Counted from the first letter of the stretch, positions 43,052-52,213 are shown. The stretch is DNA of 64,000 nucleotides from JAJZIH01 sp021785265 (GCA_027338645.1 DAHWSH010000002.1:1-64000); one strand, 5' to 3'. Numbers and translations are program-made. Notes: a model not told the origin generated them from the sequence alone.

Positions 43052-44585
43052 GTCTCACGACTCGGTTCAAGTCGGCCGGAACCGGGTTGACCAGGGCTCT
43101 TACATACGGAAGGAGATCGGTGGCCAAAAGCCCCCGTTCACCCCTTTCCTGCGCAGCCCGATCACCCGCCAGTGCATGAACCAAAACACCCATGGAGGCA
43201 GCCCGTTCCAGCGGCAGTTTCTGGGCTGCCAGCCCGCCAATGAGGCCGGCCAAGAGATCACCCATGCCGCCACTGGCCATCCCGGGGTTTCCGTAGGGAC
43301 AGACACGGGTGAGGGCCCCGGAAACCAGGCTTCCCGCGCCCTTGAGGACCACGACGGCACCGTAGCGTTCAGCCAATCGACGGCAGGCAGAAAAGCGGTC
43401 GTCTTGGATGGTCGAGGTCGAAAGCCCGAGAAGCCGGGCCGCCTCACCCGGGTGAGGCGTGAGGATCCAGTGATCCCGCCTCCGGGGGAACCTGGCCAGC
43501 CAGTTCAACCCGTCCGCATCGACCACGATCGGACCGGGCCAGCCCATCATTTGTTCACACAGCACCCGGCCCCAATCTTCCTGACCTGCCCCGCAGCCCA
43601 CTACTGCGAGATCCGCCCATCCCAACAGGCGTTCAGGTACCTCCCCGCTTTCCGAGCCGTAGACCATGGCTTCGGGACGGGCCGCGAGCAATCCCCCGAC
43701 ATGCTGAGGGTGCGTCACCACAGAAACCAAACCGGCACCTACCCGTAGAGCGCCCTCGGTGGCCAGCCGGATGGCGCCTCCCATCCCCGACCCACCACCG
43801 GCAATCAACAACCGGCCGTAATCCCCTTTTTGAGAGACCCGTCGGCGCGCTGGGAGGGAGGCGGCCAACTCTCCCGGCGCAAGCAGGGAGGCACTCACGG
43901 CCTCACGGGACCCGACTGAATCCGGTACCCCAAGGTCGTCCAGCACGAGTTCGCGGCCCACCTGATTTGCGGCTTCACCGGTAAACAGCCCCCGCTTCCA
44001 GCACAGGAAGGTCAGGGTCGACGTCGCACAAACCGCGCTTCCCGACCCGCCGGGCAAGGACCCGGTTCCGGCATCCAATCCGGAGGGAATATCGAGGGAA
44101 AGAATGGGCGAACGGGACTGGTTGAGGAAACGAATGGCTTCAAGCATGGCCCCTTCAGGCGGACGACCCAGTCCGATCCCCAACAATCCGTCAACCCACA
44201 GTTCGGGCTCGCCGGCAGGCGCTTCCGCAAGGGATCCAATCGGGACGGGTTGTGATTTCAAGCGAGACCACATCGTTCGAGCCGGTTCAGAACGAACGGG
44301 GCCGGTCAAGAATACTTTCGCTTCATATCCCTCCGCCTGTGCCAGCCTCGCCAGGACCAACCCATCGCCTCCGTTATTGCCGGGCCCGCAGAGAATCCCA
44401 ATCCGCCGGACCGTCGGCCAGCATTGACGGATCCATCCCAAAGATGCCTCCCCAGCCCGTTCCATGAGGTGCTCGGGTTCAAGTCCATGCACGTCCTGGA
44501 CCCACCGTTCGAGTGCCTTTGCCTCACTGGGTGAAAATAGTGGCACCGCAGCGCCTGAACCCGTACCAGAACATTGGATCCGCAT
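43035..44585 (-). CDS. nnr: Bifunctional NAD(P)HX epimerase / ADP-dependent NAD(P)HX dehydratase
   Basis: Nnr repairs hydrated NADH and NADPH. The N-terminal epimerase (YjeF_N) shows GPGNNGGDGLVLARL and LSLDIPSGLDAGTG. The C-terminal dehydratase (YjeF_C, ribokinase-like) shows LLIAGGGSGMGGAIRLA, ILTPHPGEAARLLG and NPGMASGGMGDLLAGLIGG. From ATG 44585 the protein has 516 residues, near the usual length. The frame is open to 44717, which would cross into the divergent queG region. Confidence 0.94.
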   Translation of the reverse strand: MRIQCSGTGSGAAVPLFSPSEAKALERWVQDVHGLEPEHLMERAGEASLGWIRQCWPTVRRIGILCGPGNNGGDGLVLARLAQAEGYEAKVFLTGPVRSEPARTMWSRLKSQPVPIGSLAEAPAGEPELWVDGLLGIGLGRPPEGAMLEAIRFLNQSRSPILSLDIPSGLDAGTGSLPGGSGSAVCATSTLTFLCWKRGLFTGEAANQVGRELVLDDLGVPDSVGSREAVSASLLAPGELAASLPARRRVSQKGDYGRLLIAGGGSGMGGAIRLATEGALRVGAGLVSVVTHPQHVGGLLAARPEAMVYGSESGEVPERLLGWADLAVVGCGAGQEDWGRVLCEQMMGWPGPIVVDADGLNWLARFPRRRDHWILTPHPGEAARLLGLSTSTIQDDRFSACRRLAERYGAVVVLKGAGSLVSGALTRVCPYGNPGMASGGMGDLLAGLIGGLAAQKLPLERAASMGVLVHALAGDRAAQERGERGLLATDLLPYVRALVNPVPADLNRVVRRDQNP

Positions 44586-44647
44586 TGGCTCGCAGTCAAT
44601 TCCAAAGTCGATGAGGCGACTTCCACACCACACTGCTAGCATACTGG

Positions 44648-45784
44648 ATGCTTGGTCATTTGACGAATCCTGTGGCCTCAACTCCTTCCCGGCCAAAATC
44701 TGATCTCCTGCGGCCATCCGACCCGTGGCGCGTTGTGCTTGAGCAGATCTCTCGTCGACTCGGTTTTTCAGCCGTTGGGGTGTCCTCTCCTCAACTCCCG
44801 GTCGCGGCTCAACGGTTAAACCAGTGGCTCGAGCTCGGCTATCAGGGCACGATGAGTTATCTCTCGAGATACGGTCTGGATCGCGCGAATGCGGCCCGAT
44901 GGTTACCGGATACCGTTCGCGTCATCTCGGTCGCATGTGATTATGGCAAGCCAAGCCCGAACCGGGTTCGACTGCTACAGGATTCGACTCGGGGCTATAT
45001 TGCCCAGTATGCACTGGGACGCGATTACCACCGGGTCATGCGGAAAAAACTACGACAGCTGGCAGCCGAATTGGCTCAGCAGGGCAGACCTCATGGCTAT
45101 CGCGTTTTTGTGGACTCGGGACCGGTCATGGAGAAACCTTTGGCACAAAACGCGGGCCTGGGCTGGATTGGGAAACATACCAATCTGATAGCCCCCCACA
45201 GCGGTTCCTATTTCTTCCTGGGCGAGATCCTGACCACCCTGCCGCTCGCTCTGGATGTGGCGGAAGTCGACCATTGCGGCCGTTGCCGGGCCTGTCTCGA
45301 AATCTGCCCGACACGCGCAATTGTGAAACCGTACCAACTCGACGCACGGCGGTGCATCGCCTACCTCACCATCGAAAACCGGGGCCCCATCCCCACCGAG
45401 TTACGGCCGCTGATCGGGAACCGGATCTTCGGGTGTGATGACTGCCAGCTGATCTGCCCGATGAACAAGTTCGCCCGAAAGCACACCTTGGCTGAGTTTT
45501 CTCCACGAAGCGATCTGCTGGCTCCGGAGTTGGCCACTCTGATGGGATGGAGCGCAACCGAGTTCGATGAAAAAACACGTGGAAGTGCCCTGCGTCGGGT
45601 CGGTTATCACGGTTGGTTGAGAAACGTGGCCGTTGCCCTGGGCAACGCCCCGACTAGCCCCGAGGTTCTGTCTGCCCTGTCCGGACAGGCAAACCACCCG
45701 AATCCTCTTGTCCGCGAGCATGTCACATGGGCTCTTTCACAGCATCGCCAACCTGCCCGGCACGGGCTTCCGAGTCCCTCCTGA
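44648..45784 (+). CDS. queG: Epoxyqueuosine reductase QueG
   Basis: QueG is the cobalamin- and Fe-S-dependent enzyme for the last step of queuosine synthesis. The 378-residue protein contains GHTNL-type residues (LGWIGKHTNLIAPHSGSY), two 4Fe-4S clusters in a ferredoxin domain (CGRCRACLEICPTRAI; FGCDDCQLICPMNKFA) and a C-terminal helical HEAT-like region. The queG/nnr divergent pair is conserved in gammaproteobacteria. The start ATG 44648 gives a slightly long N-terminus. Confidence 0.95.
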   Translation: MLGHLTNPVASTPSRPKSDLLRPSDPWRVVLEQISRRLGFSAVGVSSPQLPVAAQRLNQWLELGYQGTMSYLSRYGLDRANAARWLPDTVRVISVACDYGKPSPNRVRLLQDSTRGYIAQYALGRDYHRVMRKKLRQLAAELAQQGRPHGYRVFVDSGPVMEKPLAQNAGLGWIGKHTNLIAPHSGSYFFLGEILTTLPLALDVAEVDHCGRCRACLEICPTRAIVKPYQLDARRCIAYLTIENRGPIPTELRPLIGNRIFGCDDCQLICPMNKFARKHTLAEFSPRSDLLAPELATLMGWSATEFDEKTRGSALRRVGYHGWLRNVAVALGNAPTSPEVLSALSGQANHPNPLVREHVTWALSQHRQPARHGLPSPS

Positions 45785-45893
45785 TAAGCCACATCCGGAG
45801 AGGTGCACGGGGCGGGGATCCGGATTTGCCGGGTGGCCGGATTTTTGGTATTTTTCCCCTATCTTGCCTCGTTTCACACCGGATGGGTTTTTC

Positions 45894-46232
45894 ATGCGTA
45901 GTACCCTGCGAATCTTGGGAAGAATTTTATTGGCCCAGATCTTCATCATTTCTTCGATTCAGAAGATCTTCGACTTCGGCGGGACGGAAGCCTACATGGC
46001 GGCCTCCGGTCTGACCCCTACGCTTCTACCGTTCGTCATCGCAATAGAGATGGGCGGCGGTCTCATGATCCTGACCGGCTGGGGCATGCGCATCGCGGCT
46101 TTTGTACTCGCCTTGTTTAGCATTGCCGCAGCCGTGATCTTCCACCTGGATTTCACCAATCCCACTCAAGTCATCCTGCTCATGAGTGACCTGGCATTCG
46201 CCGGAGGCCTGCTGGTCCTCGCCAGTAGCTAG
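45894..46232 (+). CDS. DoxX-family membrane protein
   Basis: A 112-residue membrane protein with four hydrophobic segments. The N-terminal RILLAQIFIISSIQKIFDF and the IAIEMGGGLMILTGWGMRIAA region match the DoxX/DoxD-like (COG2259) family. DoxX proteins are linked to thiosulfate oxidation or redox control in some organisms, but most members have no proven role. I start at ATG 45894; the frame is open upstream to 45633, inside queG. It stands alone between queG and the convergent fnr gene. Confidence 0.78.
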   Translation: MRSTLRILGRILLAQIFIISSIQKIFDFGGTEAYMAASGLTPTLLPFVIAIEMGGGLMILTGWGMRIAAFVLALFSIAAAVIFHLDFTNPTQVILLMSDLAFAGGLLVLASS

Positions 46233-46285
46233 GTCCCGCCGAGAGAAGACGAACTAGATTCTGCTTGAAAACTCGGAGCCGCAGG

Positions 46286-47038
46286 TTATTCCAGATCCGA
46301 ATCATTCGCGATCCTCTGGAGTGCCGGCCGGTCGGTCAGGATCAGGTGACGACGCTCCACTTCGATCAATCCCCGCTTCCTGAAGTTCGAGAATAACCGG
46401 CTCACCGTTTCGAGCTGGAGCCCCAGATAACTTCCGATTTCCTCTCGCGACATGCGCAGGTGAAACGAAGCGGGGGAATATCCTCGACTCTCGTACCTTT
46501 CCGAGAGATCCAACAGAAACACGGCCAGTCGTTGTTCCGCAGTTTTGCAGCCCAAAACCCGCATGATTTGATGATCCCGCTGAATCTCCCGACTCAGGAT
46601 CTGATGAAAACGTTTCTGGAGAGCAGGCAGCTCCCGGCCCAAAACTTCAAGGTCTTCAAAGGTCACTTCACAGACCTCGCTATCTTCAAGTGCGATAGCC
46701 TCGCAGGTATGCACCCCGCCTGCAATTCCATCCAAACCGAGGAGTTCTCCTGCCATGTGAAAGCCAAAAATCCGACATGAACCGGAACTTTCCGGGTCAC
46801 GGGTCTTGAGAAAACCCACCCGCACGGCATAGAGCGAGCGGCAAGTCATGCCAGCATGATAGAGCGTCTCGGTTTTCCGGACCTTACGCCGGCGCCGAAC
46901 GATCGCATCGACCCGTTTGATCTCCGCTGCCGACAAGCCCAAGGGTAAGCACAGTTCTCTCAATCCGCAGGTCGAACAGGCCACTTTGAGGGTCTCCAAG
47001 CTGAAGACCGGATTAGCGCTGTCAATACGGGTGGCCAT
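46286..47038 (-). CDS. fnr: FNR-type oxygen-sensing transcriptional regulator
   Basis: FNR senses oxygen through a 4Fe-4S cluster that controls dimerisation. From ATG 47038 the 250-residue protein has the N-terminal Cys21-X2-Cys24-X5-Cys30 cluster and Cys123 (in SEVCEV), equal to the four cluster ligands of E. coli Fnr. A CRP-like beta-roll and a helix-turn-helix (MSREEIGSYLGLQLETVSRLF) follow. The recognition helix has Glu-X-X-Ser-Arg, the combination that reads TTGAT half-sites. It is divergent from hemN with a perfect FNR site between them, so it may control both genes. The frame extends 12 residues upstream. Confidence 0.95.
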   Translation of the reverse strand: MATRIDSANPVFSLETLKVACSTCGLRELCLPLGLSAAEIKRVDAIVRRRRKVRKTETLYHAGMTCRSLYAVRVGFLKTRDPESSGSCRIFGFHMAGELLGLDGIAGGVHTCEAIALEDSEVCEVTFEDLEVLGRELPALQKRFHQILSREIQRDHQIMRVLGCKTAEQRLAVFLLDLSERYESRGYSPASFHLRMSREEIGSYLGLQLETVSRLFSNFRKRGLIEVERRHLILTDRPALQRIANDSDLE

Positions 47039-47076
47039 CGAACACTTCCCTCCGGACCGGTTCGAGAAATCCAAAC

Positions 47077-47090
47077 TTGATATGGATCAA
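47077..47090. promoter_or_regulatory. FNR box between fnr and hemN
   Basis: TTGAT-ATGG-ATCAA is a perfect match to the FNR consensus TTGAT-N4-ATCAA. It is centred near 47083.5, 61 bases upstream of the hemN start at 47145 and 45 bases upstream of the fnr start at 47038. Activation of hemN from -41.5 would put its transcription start near 47125; from the fnr side the site more likely represses. One ATG (47082) in the hemN frame falls inside the box. Confidence 0.85.
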
Positions 47091-47144
47091 TATTCACTTT
47101 ATCACGAAGCGGATCAACGGATTAGAATTGAACGGTTTAAGGGC

Positions 47145-48599
47145 ATGGAACCCCCCATGCAGAGTCGTCCAGATCCAACCGGTTTCCCCGTGGGACTCCC
47201 CTCGGAGGAAACGCTTCGGACAGTGGTTTTCGACGGCGAACTCATTCGCCGACTGGACCGCCCGGGTCCGCGCTACACGTCCTACCCGACCACCAACCAT
47301 TTTTCCGAGGAGTTCAACGAGCAGAGCTATCAGAACTGTGTGGCCCAGGAGGAAGCGGCCCCGCAACCACGTGACTTGTCACTGTATTTCCATATTCCGT
47401 TCTGTAGGCACCTCTGCTTTTATTGCGCGTGCAATAAGATCGTGACCCGTAACCGGGACAAGGCCGCGAAATACCTCGACTACCTCCTTCGGGAACTGGA
47501 ACTCCGGAGCGTGGGGTTCAAGGACGGGCGACGGGTCAGTCAGCTTCATTGGGGAGGAGGAACGCCCACGTATCTCGAACCCGCACAGATGGCAAACCTC
47601 ATGCAGTCCATCCGGAAGCGGTTTTTTCTGTCAGACGATGCCCTGGGTGAATACTCAATTGAAGTGGATCCACGAACGGTGAGTCAGGAGACCGTGGGTT
47701 TTCTGCGTTCCCTGGGATTTAACCGGATCAGCATCGGGGTCCAGGACTTTGACCCCCAAGTCCAGAAAAAAGTCCACCGGATTCAGTCTGAGGAGGAAAC
47801 CCAACGGGTCGTAGAGACCGCACGCCAATCAAAGTTTCGTTCCATCAACCTGGACTTGATCTACGGGTTACCGGCGCAATCGGTCGAAAGCTTTGAACGG
47901 ACCCTCGACCAGGTTCTGGCCATCTATCCCGACCGGGTCGCACTGTACAACTACGCCCATCTGCCGCATCTTTTTCGACCCCAGCAAAAGATTGATGCCC
48001 GGGATCTTCCGCCTCCCGAGGTAAAACTCGAGATTCTGCGGTGCGCCGTGGAAAGGCTGACCCGTGCGGGTTATCACTATATCGGGATGGATCACTTTGC
48101 CAGAGCGGACGATGAGCTCGCGATTGCCCAACGGGAGCACCGTTTACAACGAAATTTCCAGGGGTATTCCACTCATCCGGAATGCCACCTCATCGGGTTT
48201 GGAATATCCGCCATCGGGATGATGGGAGCCAGCTATAGCCAGAACTTCCGGACCCTCGACTCCTATTACCAGAGCATTGACCAAAATCGCCTGCCGATCT
48301 TCCGCGGAATTATCCTGACCCCGGATGACCGTTTGCGTCGCACCCTCATTCATTCCTTGGCCTGTCAGTTCCGGATTTCCATCCCCGCCATCGAGGAAAG
48401 CTATGGTATCCGGTTCGACGCCTACTTCCAGGATGAACTTCGGGAGCTGGCGGAACTCGAAGCCCTCGGTCTCCTCTCAACCGGACCACAGGAAATCCGG
48501 GTGACCCTCAAGGGGCGTTTGCTGGTTCGCAATATCTGCATGATCTTCGACCGCTACCTGCGCGCGGAACGGATGCCGCAGTATTCGCGCGTGATCTGA
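47145..48599 (+). CDS. hemN: Oxygen-independent coproporphyrinogen III dehydrogenase
   Basis: HemN is the radical-SAM enzyme that oxidatively decarboxylates coproporphyrinogen III in heme synthesis without oxygen. The 484-residue protein has the AdoMet cluster HIPFCRHLCFYCACNK (C-X3-C-X2-C-X-C, the HemN form), GGGTPTYL, LGFNRISIGVQDFDP and a C-terminal RHFDxD-type substrate domain (YIGMDHFARADDELA; the second signature is GFGISAIG). ATG 47145 or 47157 is the likely start. The open frame reaches 46917, but that would place the coding sequence across the FNR box and into fnr. Divergence from fnr is a classical arrangement. Confidence 0.95.
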   Translation: MEPPMQSRPDPTGFPVGLPSEETLRTVVFDGELIRRLDRPGPRYTSYPTTNHFSEEFNEQSYQNCVAQEEAAPQPRDLSLYFHIPFCRHLCFYCACNKIVTRNRDKAAKYLDYLLRELELRSVGFKDGRRVSQLHWGGGTPTYLEPAQMANLMQSIRKRFFLSDDALGEYSIEVDPRTVSQETVGFLRSLGFNRISIGVQDFDPQVQKKVHRIQSEEETQRVVETARQSKFRSINLDLIYGLPAQSVESFERTLDQVLAIYPDRVALYNYAHLPHLFRPQQKIDARDLPPPEVKLEILRCAVERLTRAGYHYIGMDHFARADDELAIAQREHRLQRNFQGYSTHPECHLIGFGISAIGMMGASYSQNFRTLDSYYQSIDQNRLPIFRGIILTPDDRLRRTLIHSLACQFRISIPAIEESYGIRFDAYFQDELRELAELEALGLLSTGPQEIRVTLKGRLLVRNICMIFDRYLRAERMPQYSRVI

Positions 48600-48656
48600 A
48601 TCGAATACGGACTGTTTGACTCCGGGATTCCAAGCGGAGGGTCTTTTACTTTTTTC

Positions 48657-48685
48657 TTGTAAAACAAAATGACTTCCCCTATGAT
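48657..48685 (+). promoter_or_regulatory. Predicted sigma70 promoter of the diiron-protein gene
   Basis: TTGTAA (48657-48662) and TATGAT (48680-48685) are separated by 17 bases. Transcription would start near 48692, with a 22-base leader containing AGGGAGA ahead of ATG 48714. A T-rich stretch precedes the -35 and may act as an UP element or end the hemN transcript. Confidence 0.6.
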
Positions 48686-48713
48686 TTAAGATCACCTCCG
48701 CAGGGAGACCCAG

Positions 48714-49568
48714 ATGCCGGGTGAGGTCAGCCATAAAGAAGCCGGGAGGGTCGCCCGAGCCCACCGACCGGACCACTGGAATGTCGATGCGCTTCCCTGG
48801 GATTCACTTGAGCTTGAGCGCATTGCAGACAACGAAGTCTTTTTTTTTCTGATTTCTACAGCATCCTTTGTCGAGATTACGACTGATCTTTACACCTCGA
48901 ACCTGACTGCGCATTATGCCGGTGACGATGAGGTCACGGTCTGGCTCCATGAGCATTGGCAACCGGAAGAGCTCCAGCACGGTGCCGCCCTCAAACGCTA
49001 TGTGAAAACCGTCTGGCCCAGCTTTGACTGGGATCTGGCCTACCAGAACTTTTATCAGGAATACGGTCGGCTTTGTAATGCGGCCCAGCTCGAAGCGACC
49101 CGGTCACAGGAAATGGTTGCCCGCTGTATTGTCGAGACAGGCACGGCGTCCTATTACACGATGGTTCGGGATGCCTCCCCGGAGCCGCTCCTCCAAAAGA
49201 TCGCCCACCATATCCGGACTGACGAGGTCGGCCATTACAAGTATTTTTTCCGCTACTTCCGGAAATATGCCCGACAGGAATCCGTTTCCCGCCGGGCCAT
49301 CTTCAAAGCGCTCTGGACCCGCATCCGGGAGATCGACAACGAGGATGGACTGATTGCCTACAAACACGCCTTCCAGGTCCGCCATCCGGACCAGGCCTTC
49401 GACCCGCAACGTTACGAGCAATTCCGCTTGAACCTGAACCGGATGACCCGTGACCACTTTCCATTCGAGATGGCCGTTCGGATGTGCCTCCGACCCATGG
49501 ATCTGCCTCACCCGGTTGAACGTCTCTCCATTCCCATTCTGGTTGCCGGAGCCCGGCGATTTCTCTAG
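48714..49568 (+). CDS. Ferritin-like diiron protein, distantly acyl-ACP-desaturase-like
   Basis: A 284-residue all-helical protein without signal peptide or membrane segment. It shows a full diiron carboxylate ligand set: Glu54 (SFVEITT), Glu86-X2-His89 (PEELQHG), Glu141 (IVETGTASYY) and Glu171-X2-His174 (DEVGHY). The EELQHG and DEVGHYKYF pieces resemble the EENRHG and DEKRHE helices of soluble acyl-ACP desaturases, but the rest is shorter and I cannot name a substrate. It could be a desaturase, a hydroxylase or an oxygen-scavenging diiron enzyme. It has its own promoter and lies between hemN and the photolyase. Confidence 0.7.
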   Translation: MPGEVSHKEAGRVARAHRPDHWNVDALPWDSLELERIADNEVFFFLISTASFVEITTDLYTSNLTAHYAGDDEVTVWLHEHWQPEELQHGAALKRYVKTVWPSFDWDLAYQNFYQEYGRLCNAAQLEATRSQEMVARCIVETGTASYYTMVRDASPEPLLQKIAHHIRTDEVGHYKYFFRYFRKYARQESVSRRAIFKALWTRIREIDNEDGLIAYKHAFQVRHPDQAFDPQRYEQFRLNLNRMTRDHFPFEMAVRMCLRPMDLPHPVERLSIPILVAGARRFL

Positions 49569-49630
49569 CCCGCCCGGTGCGCACATCCGAGTTCCCCTCT
49601 GGTCCTGTATCCGGACCGGATTTCTGAACC

Positions 49631-51052
49631 ATGATTCTGCACTGGTTTAGAAGGGACTTACGGGTAGACGATAATGTGGCGTTGGCTGCCGCCTGTCGGA
49701 ATGACACCCCGGTCGTCGGGGTGTTTTGTTGCGATCGCCGTTGGTTCCCCGCGCAAACCGGCCAAACCGGAGTTCATCAAGCGACTTTTTTACTGGCTGC
49801 CCTTTCAGAGCTTGCCACGAATCTGGCCCGCCTCAACATTCCACTCAAGTTCAGGGTTACAGACGATCCGGTACAGACCCTACTGGCACTCGCGGCTGAG
49901 CTCAGGGCGACATCCATCGTTTTCAACAAGGAATACGAGCCGGCACAACTCAAGCAGGACTCTCGGCTGATGAGAGAGGCAGCCCGGATCGGCCTTCCGG
50001 TCAACGGGTTCAAAGATGGGGCGATCTTTGAGGAAAACGAGATTCTCTCCTCCAGTGGCAAACCCTACACCGTGTTTTCGCCCTACCGGCGGAGTTGGCT
50101 CACCCGCTTAGGCATGAATCCATTGAACATGGCCAGACCGCCCCGGGCCCGATCGGTTATCCCGACGCAGCCTGACCCTATCCCGGAACCAACGGTTTTC
50201 GGATTTTCCGCGGTGAACCTGGTCCAGGCACCCGGCGAACGGGCCGCGATCCAAAGACTGAATACATTTGCCCGCCAGTCGATTATTGAATACGAATCCC
50301 AACGGAATTTCCCTGCAGTGGAAGGAACCTCACGGCTTTCGCCCCACCTGTCGGCGGGGACCGTCTCCATTCGCCGATGCGTGAATGCCGCACTGGAACA
50401 GGGAGCCGGTCAAGGCGTGCATGGCGCGGGGGTGTGGCTGACAGAGCTGATCTGGCGTGATTTTTACCGGATGATCCTGTTCCATTTCCCCCATACCGAA
50501 AACCAGGCCTTTGATCAGAAGTATGCCACCCTGGAATGGAGCAGTGATCCGGAGCTTCGGGATACTTGGATCCACGGCCGAACGGGGTACCCCATCGTCG
50601 ACGCGGCCATCCTTCAGGTACGGGAAACGGGCTGGATGCACAACCGTCTCCGCATGATCGTGGCCATGTTTCTCACCAAGGATCTCGACGTCCACTGGCG
50701 CTTCGGTGAGCGGCAGTTCCGCTTCTGGCTCATGGACTATGATCAGGCCAGCAATGTCGGCGGCTGGCAATGGAGTGCTGGAACTGGCACGGATGCAGCT
50801 CCCTATTTCCGCGTGTTGAATCCTATTCTTCAGGGACAGCGATACGATCCGAATGGCCGTTTCGTCCGGCTATACCTGCCAGCCCTGCGCCGGGTTCCGG
50901 ATCGGTTTGTCCATGCTCCCTGGCTCATGCCATCGGCACTTCAATCAACCACAGGATGCCTCATCGGTCGCGATTACCCCGCACCCGTCGTGGACCACGC
51001 GACGGCGCGCCGGCAGGCGATCGAGAAGTTTCGCCGCAGGAGTTCACGTTGA
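49631..51052 (+). CDS. phrB: Deoxyribodipyrimidine photolyase (class I CPD type)
   Basis: Photolyase repairs UV-made cyclobutane pyrimidine dimers using FAD and blue light. The 473-residue protein has an N-terminal antenna domain (MILHWFRRDLRVDDNVAL) and a FAD-binding helical domain with ELIWRDFYRMILFHFP, TGYPIVDAAILQVRETGWMH, NRLRMIVAMFLTKDL and WQWSAGTGTDAAPYFRVLNP. The length equals E. coli PhrB. The segment GSDAQPYFRI of many members is GTDAAPYFRV here, still a photolyase pattern. It starts 62 bases after the diiron gene and may share its transcript. Confidence 0.93.
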   Translation: MILHWFRRDLRVDDNVALAAACRNDTPVVGVFCCDRRWFPAQTGQTGVHQATFLLAALSELATNLARLNIPLKFRVTDDPVQTLLALAAELRATSIVFNKEYEPAQLKQDSRLMREAARIGLPVNGFKDGAIFEENEILSSSGKPYTVFSPYRRSWLTRLGMNPLNMARPPRARSVIPTQPDPIPEPTVFGFSAVNLVQAPGERAAIQRLNTFARQSIIEYESQRNFPAVEGTSRLSPHLSAGTVSIRRCVNAALEQGAGQGVHGAGVWLTELIWRDFYRMILFHFPHTENQAFDQKYATLEWSSDPELRDTWIHGRTGYPIVDAAILQVRETGWMHNRLRMIVAMFLTKDLDVHWRFGERQFRFWLMDYDQASNVGGWQWSAGTGTDAAPYFRVLNPILQGQRYDPNGRFVRLYLPALRRVPDRFVHAPWLMPSALQSTTGCLIGRDYPAPVVDHATARRQAIEKFRRRSSR

Positions 51053-51069
51053 GGCTCTGAACAAGGAAT

Positions 51070-51084
51070 GGGGAAATCATCCCC
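51070..51084. terminator. Possible bidirectional hairpin between phrB and dnaJ
   Basis: GGGGA-AATCA-TCCCC forms a 5-base-pair hairpin in the 52-base spacer between the convergent genes. There is no good T-run after it on the plus strand, and on the minus strand only a short ATTCCTT follows, so it is weak. Confidence 0.3.
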
Positions 51085-51104
51085 CCCTGTGACAAAAAAT
51101 CCGG

Positions 51105-52163
51105 CTACACCGTACGGGCAGCCGCGAAGCTCGACTCCAGCTCTTTGAGCAGGCGCTTTTGGTCCTCGGTCAGGCGCTTGGGCACCTCAACCGTGACCCG
51201 GCAGATGAGATCCCCCCGTTTCTTGTTTTTGAGGGTCGGCACACCTTGGCCGTGGAGACGCAGCAGGGCACCATCCGGAGTCGCGGGTCCGACTTTGAGC
51301 GAATCCTTCCCCTGCAAGGTCTCGACCTCCATCACCCCACCCAGCGCGAGCAGCGTGTAGCGGACGGGAATTTCGCAGTACAGATCCCCACCTTCACGTC
51401 GGAACCTCGGGTGGGCCCGGATATGAATCTCCACATAGAGATCCCCCCCCGGTTGCCCCACCTCACCTGCCTCTCCCATCCCTGCAAGCCGAATCCGATC
51501 GCCTTCATCCACCCCGGGAGGAATCCGGACTTCAATCCGGCGGCGGGAACGAATCCGACCTGAACCGTGGCAACCCCGACAGTCCCCCTTCCGGGTTTGC
51601 CCCCGCCCTTCGCATCTCGGACAGCTTTGCCGGAGGGTAAAAAAACCCTGCTGGACCCGGATTTCACCCGTTCCCCGACAATCCATGCACGGTTCCGGAC
51701 GGGAACCCGGTTTCGAACCGCTGCCCTTGCAATCTTGGCAGATCACCATCGTCTCGTATTCAAGTGGAGTGGACTCGCCTTGAGCGACCTGTTCCAGGTC
51801 GAGTTCCAGGGCATAGACCAGGTCCCGTCCTCGGCCATTGCGTGTCTGACCAAATGCAGAACCGAAGATGCTGCCAAACAGGTCTCCGAAGATCTCGTTG
51901 GGATCAAAACCCGGTGAGGCTCCGGGCTGTCCCGCAAGGCCGGCATGGCCAAACCGGTCATAGAGAGCGCGACGTTCAGGGTCATAGAGCACATCGAAGG
52001 CTTCCTTCACCGTCTTGAACTGCTCTTCCGCCTCCCTCGATCCTGGATTGCGATCAGGGTGCAGCTTCATCGCCAGACGCCGGAACGCCTTCTTGATTTC
52101 CTCTGGACTTGCGTCACGGGAAACCGAGAGAGTCTCGTAATAGTCGAGCTTTGAAGGCGCCAT
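51105..52163 (-). CDS. dnaJ: Co-chaperone DnaJ (Hsp40)
   Basis: DnaJ delivers unfolded clients to DnaK and stimulates its ATPase. The 352-residue protein has an N-terminal J domain with the HPD motif (MKLHPDRNPG), a Gly/Phe-rich linker, and a cysteine-rich zinc domain with four repeats CQDCKGSG, CMDCRGTG, CPRCEGRG and CRGCHGSG. A C-terminal substrate domain follows (VEIHIRAHPRFRREGGDLYC). It is class A and slightly shorter than the common 375. It is third in the grpE-dnaK-dnaJ series, 50 bases after dnaK. Confidence 0.96.
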   Translation of the reverse strand: MAPSKLDYYETLSVSRDASPEEIKKAFRRLAMKLHPDRNPGSREAEEQFKTVKEAFDVLYDPERRALYDRFGHAGLAGQPGASPGFDPNEIFGDLFGSIFGSAFGQTRNGRGRDLVYALELDLEQVAQGESTPLEYETMVICQDCKGSGSKPGSRPEPCMDCRGTGEIRVQQGFFTLRQSCPRCEGRGQTRKGDCRGCHGSGRIRSRRRIEVRIPPGVDEGDRIRLAGMGEAGEVGQPGGDLYVEIHIRAHPRFRREGGDLYCEIPVRYTLLALGGVMEVETLQGKDSLKVGPATPDGALLRLHGQGVPTLKNKKRGDLICRVTVEVPKRLTEDQKRLLKELESSFAAARTV

Positions 52164-52213
52164 GTGAGCCCAGCTAGGAGTGAATCACCCGCAGATCCAC
52201 TGCGGGAAAGTCA

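Noticed and set aside
46917..47144. Longer hemN N-terminus starting inside fnr
   Set aside because: It would overlap fnr and cover the FNR box; no family member has such an extension.
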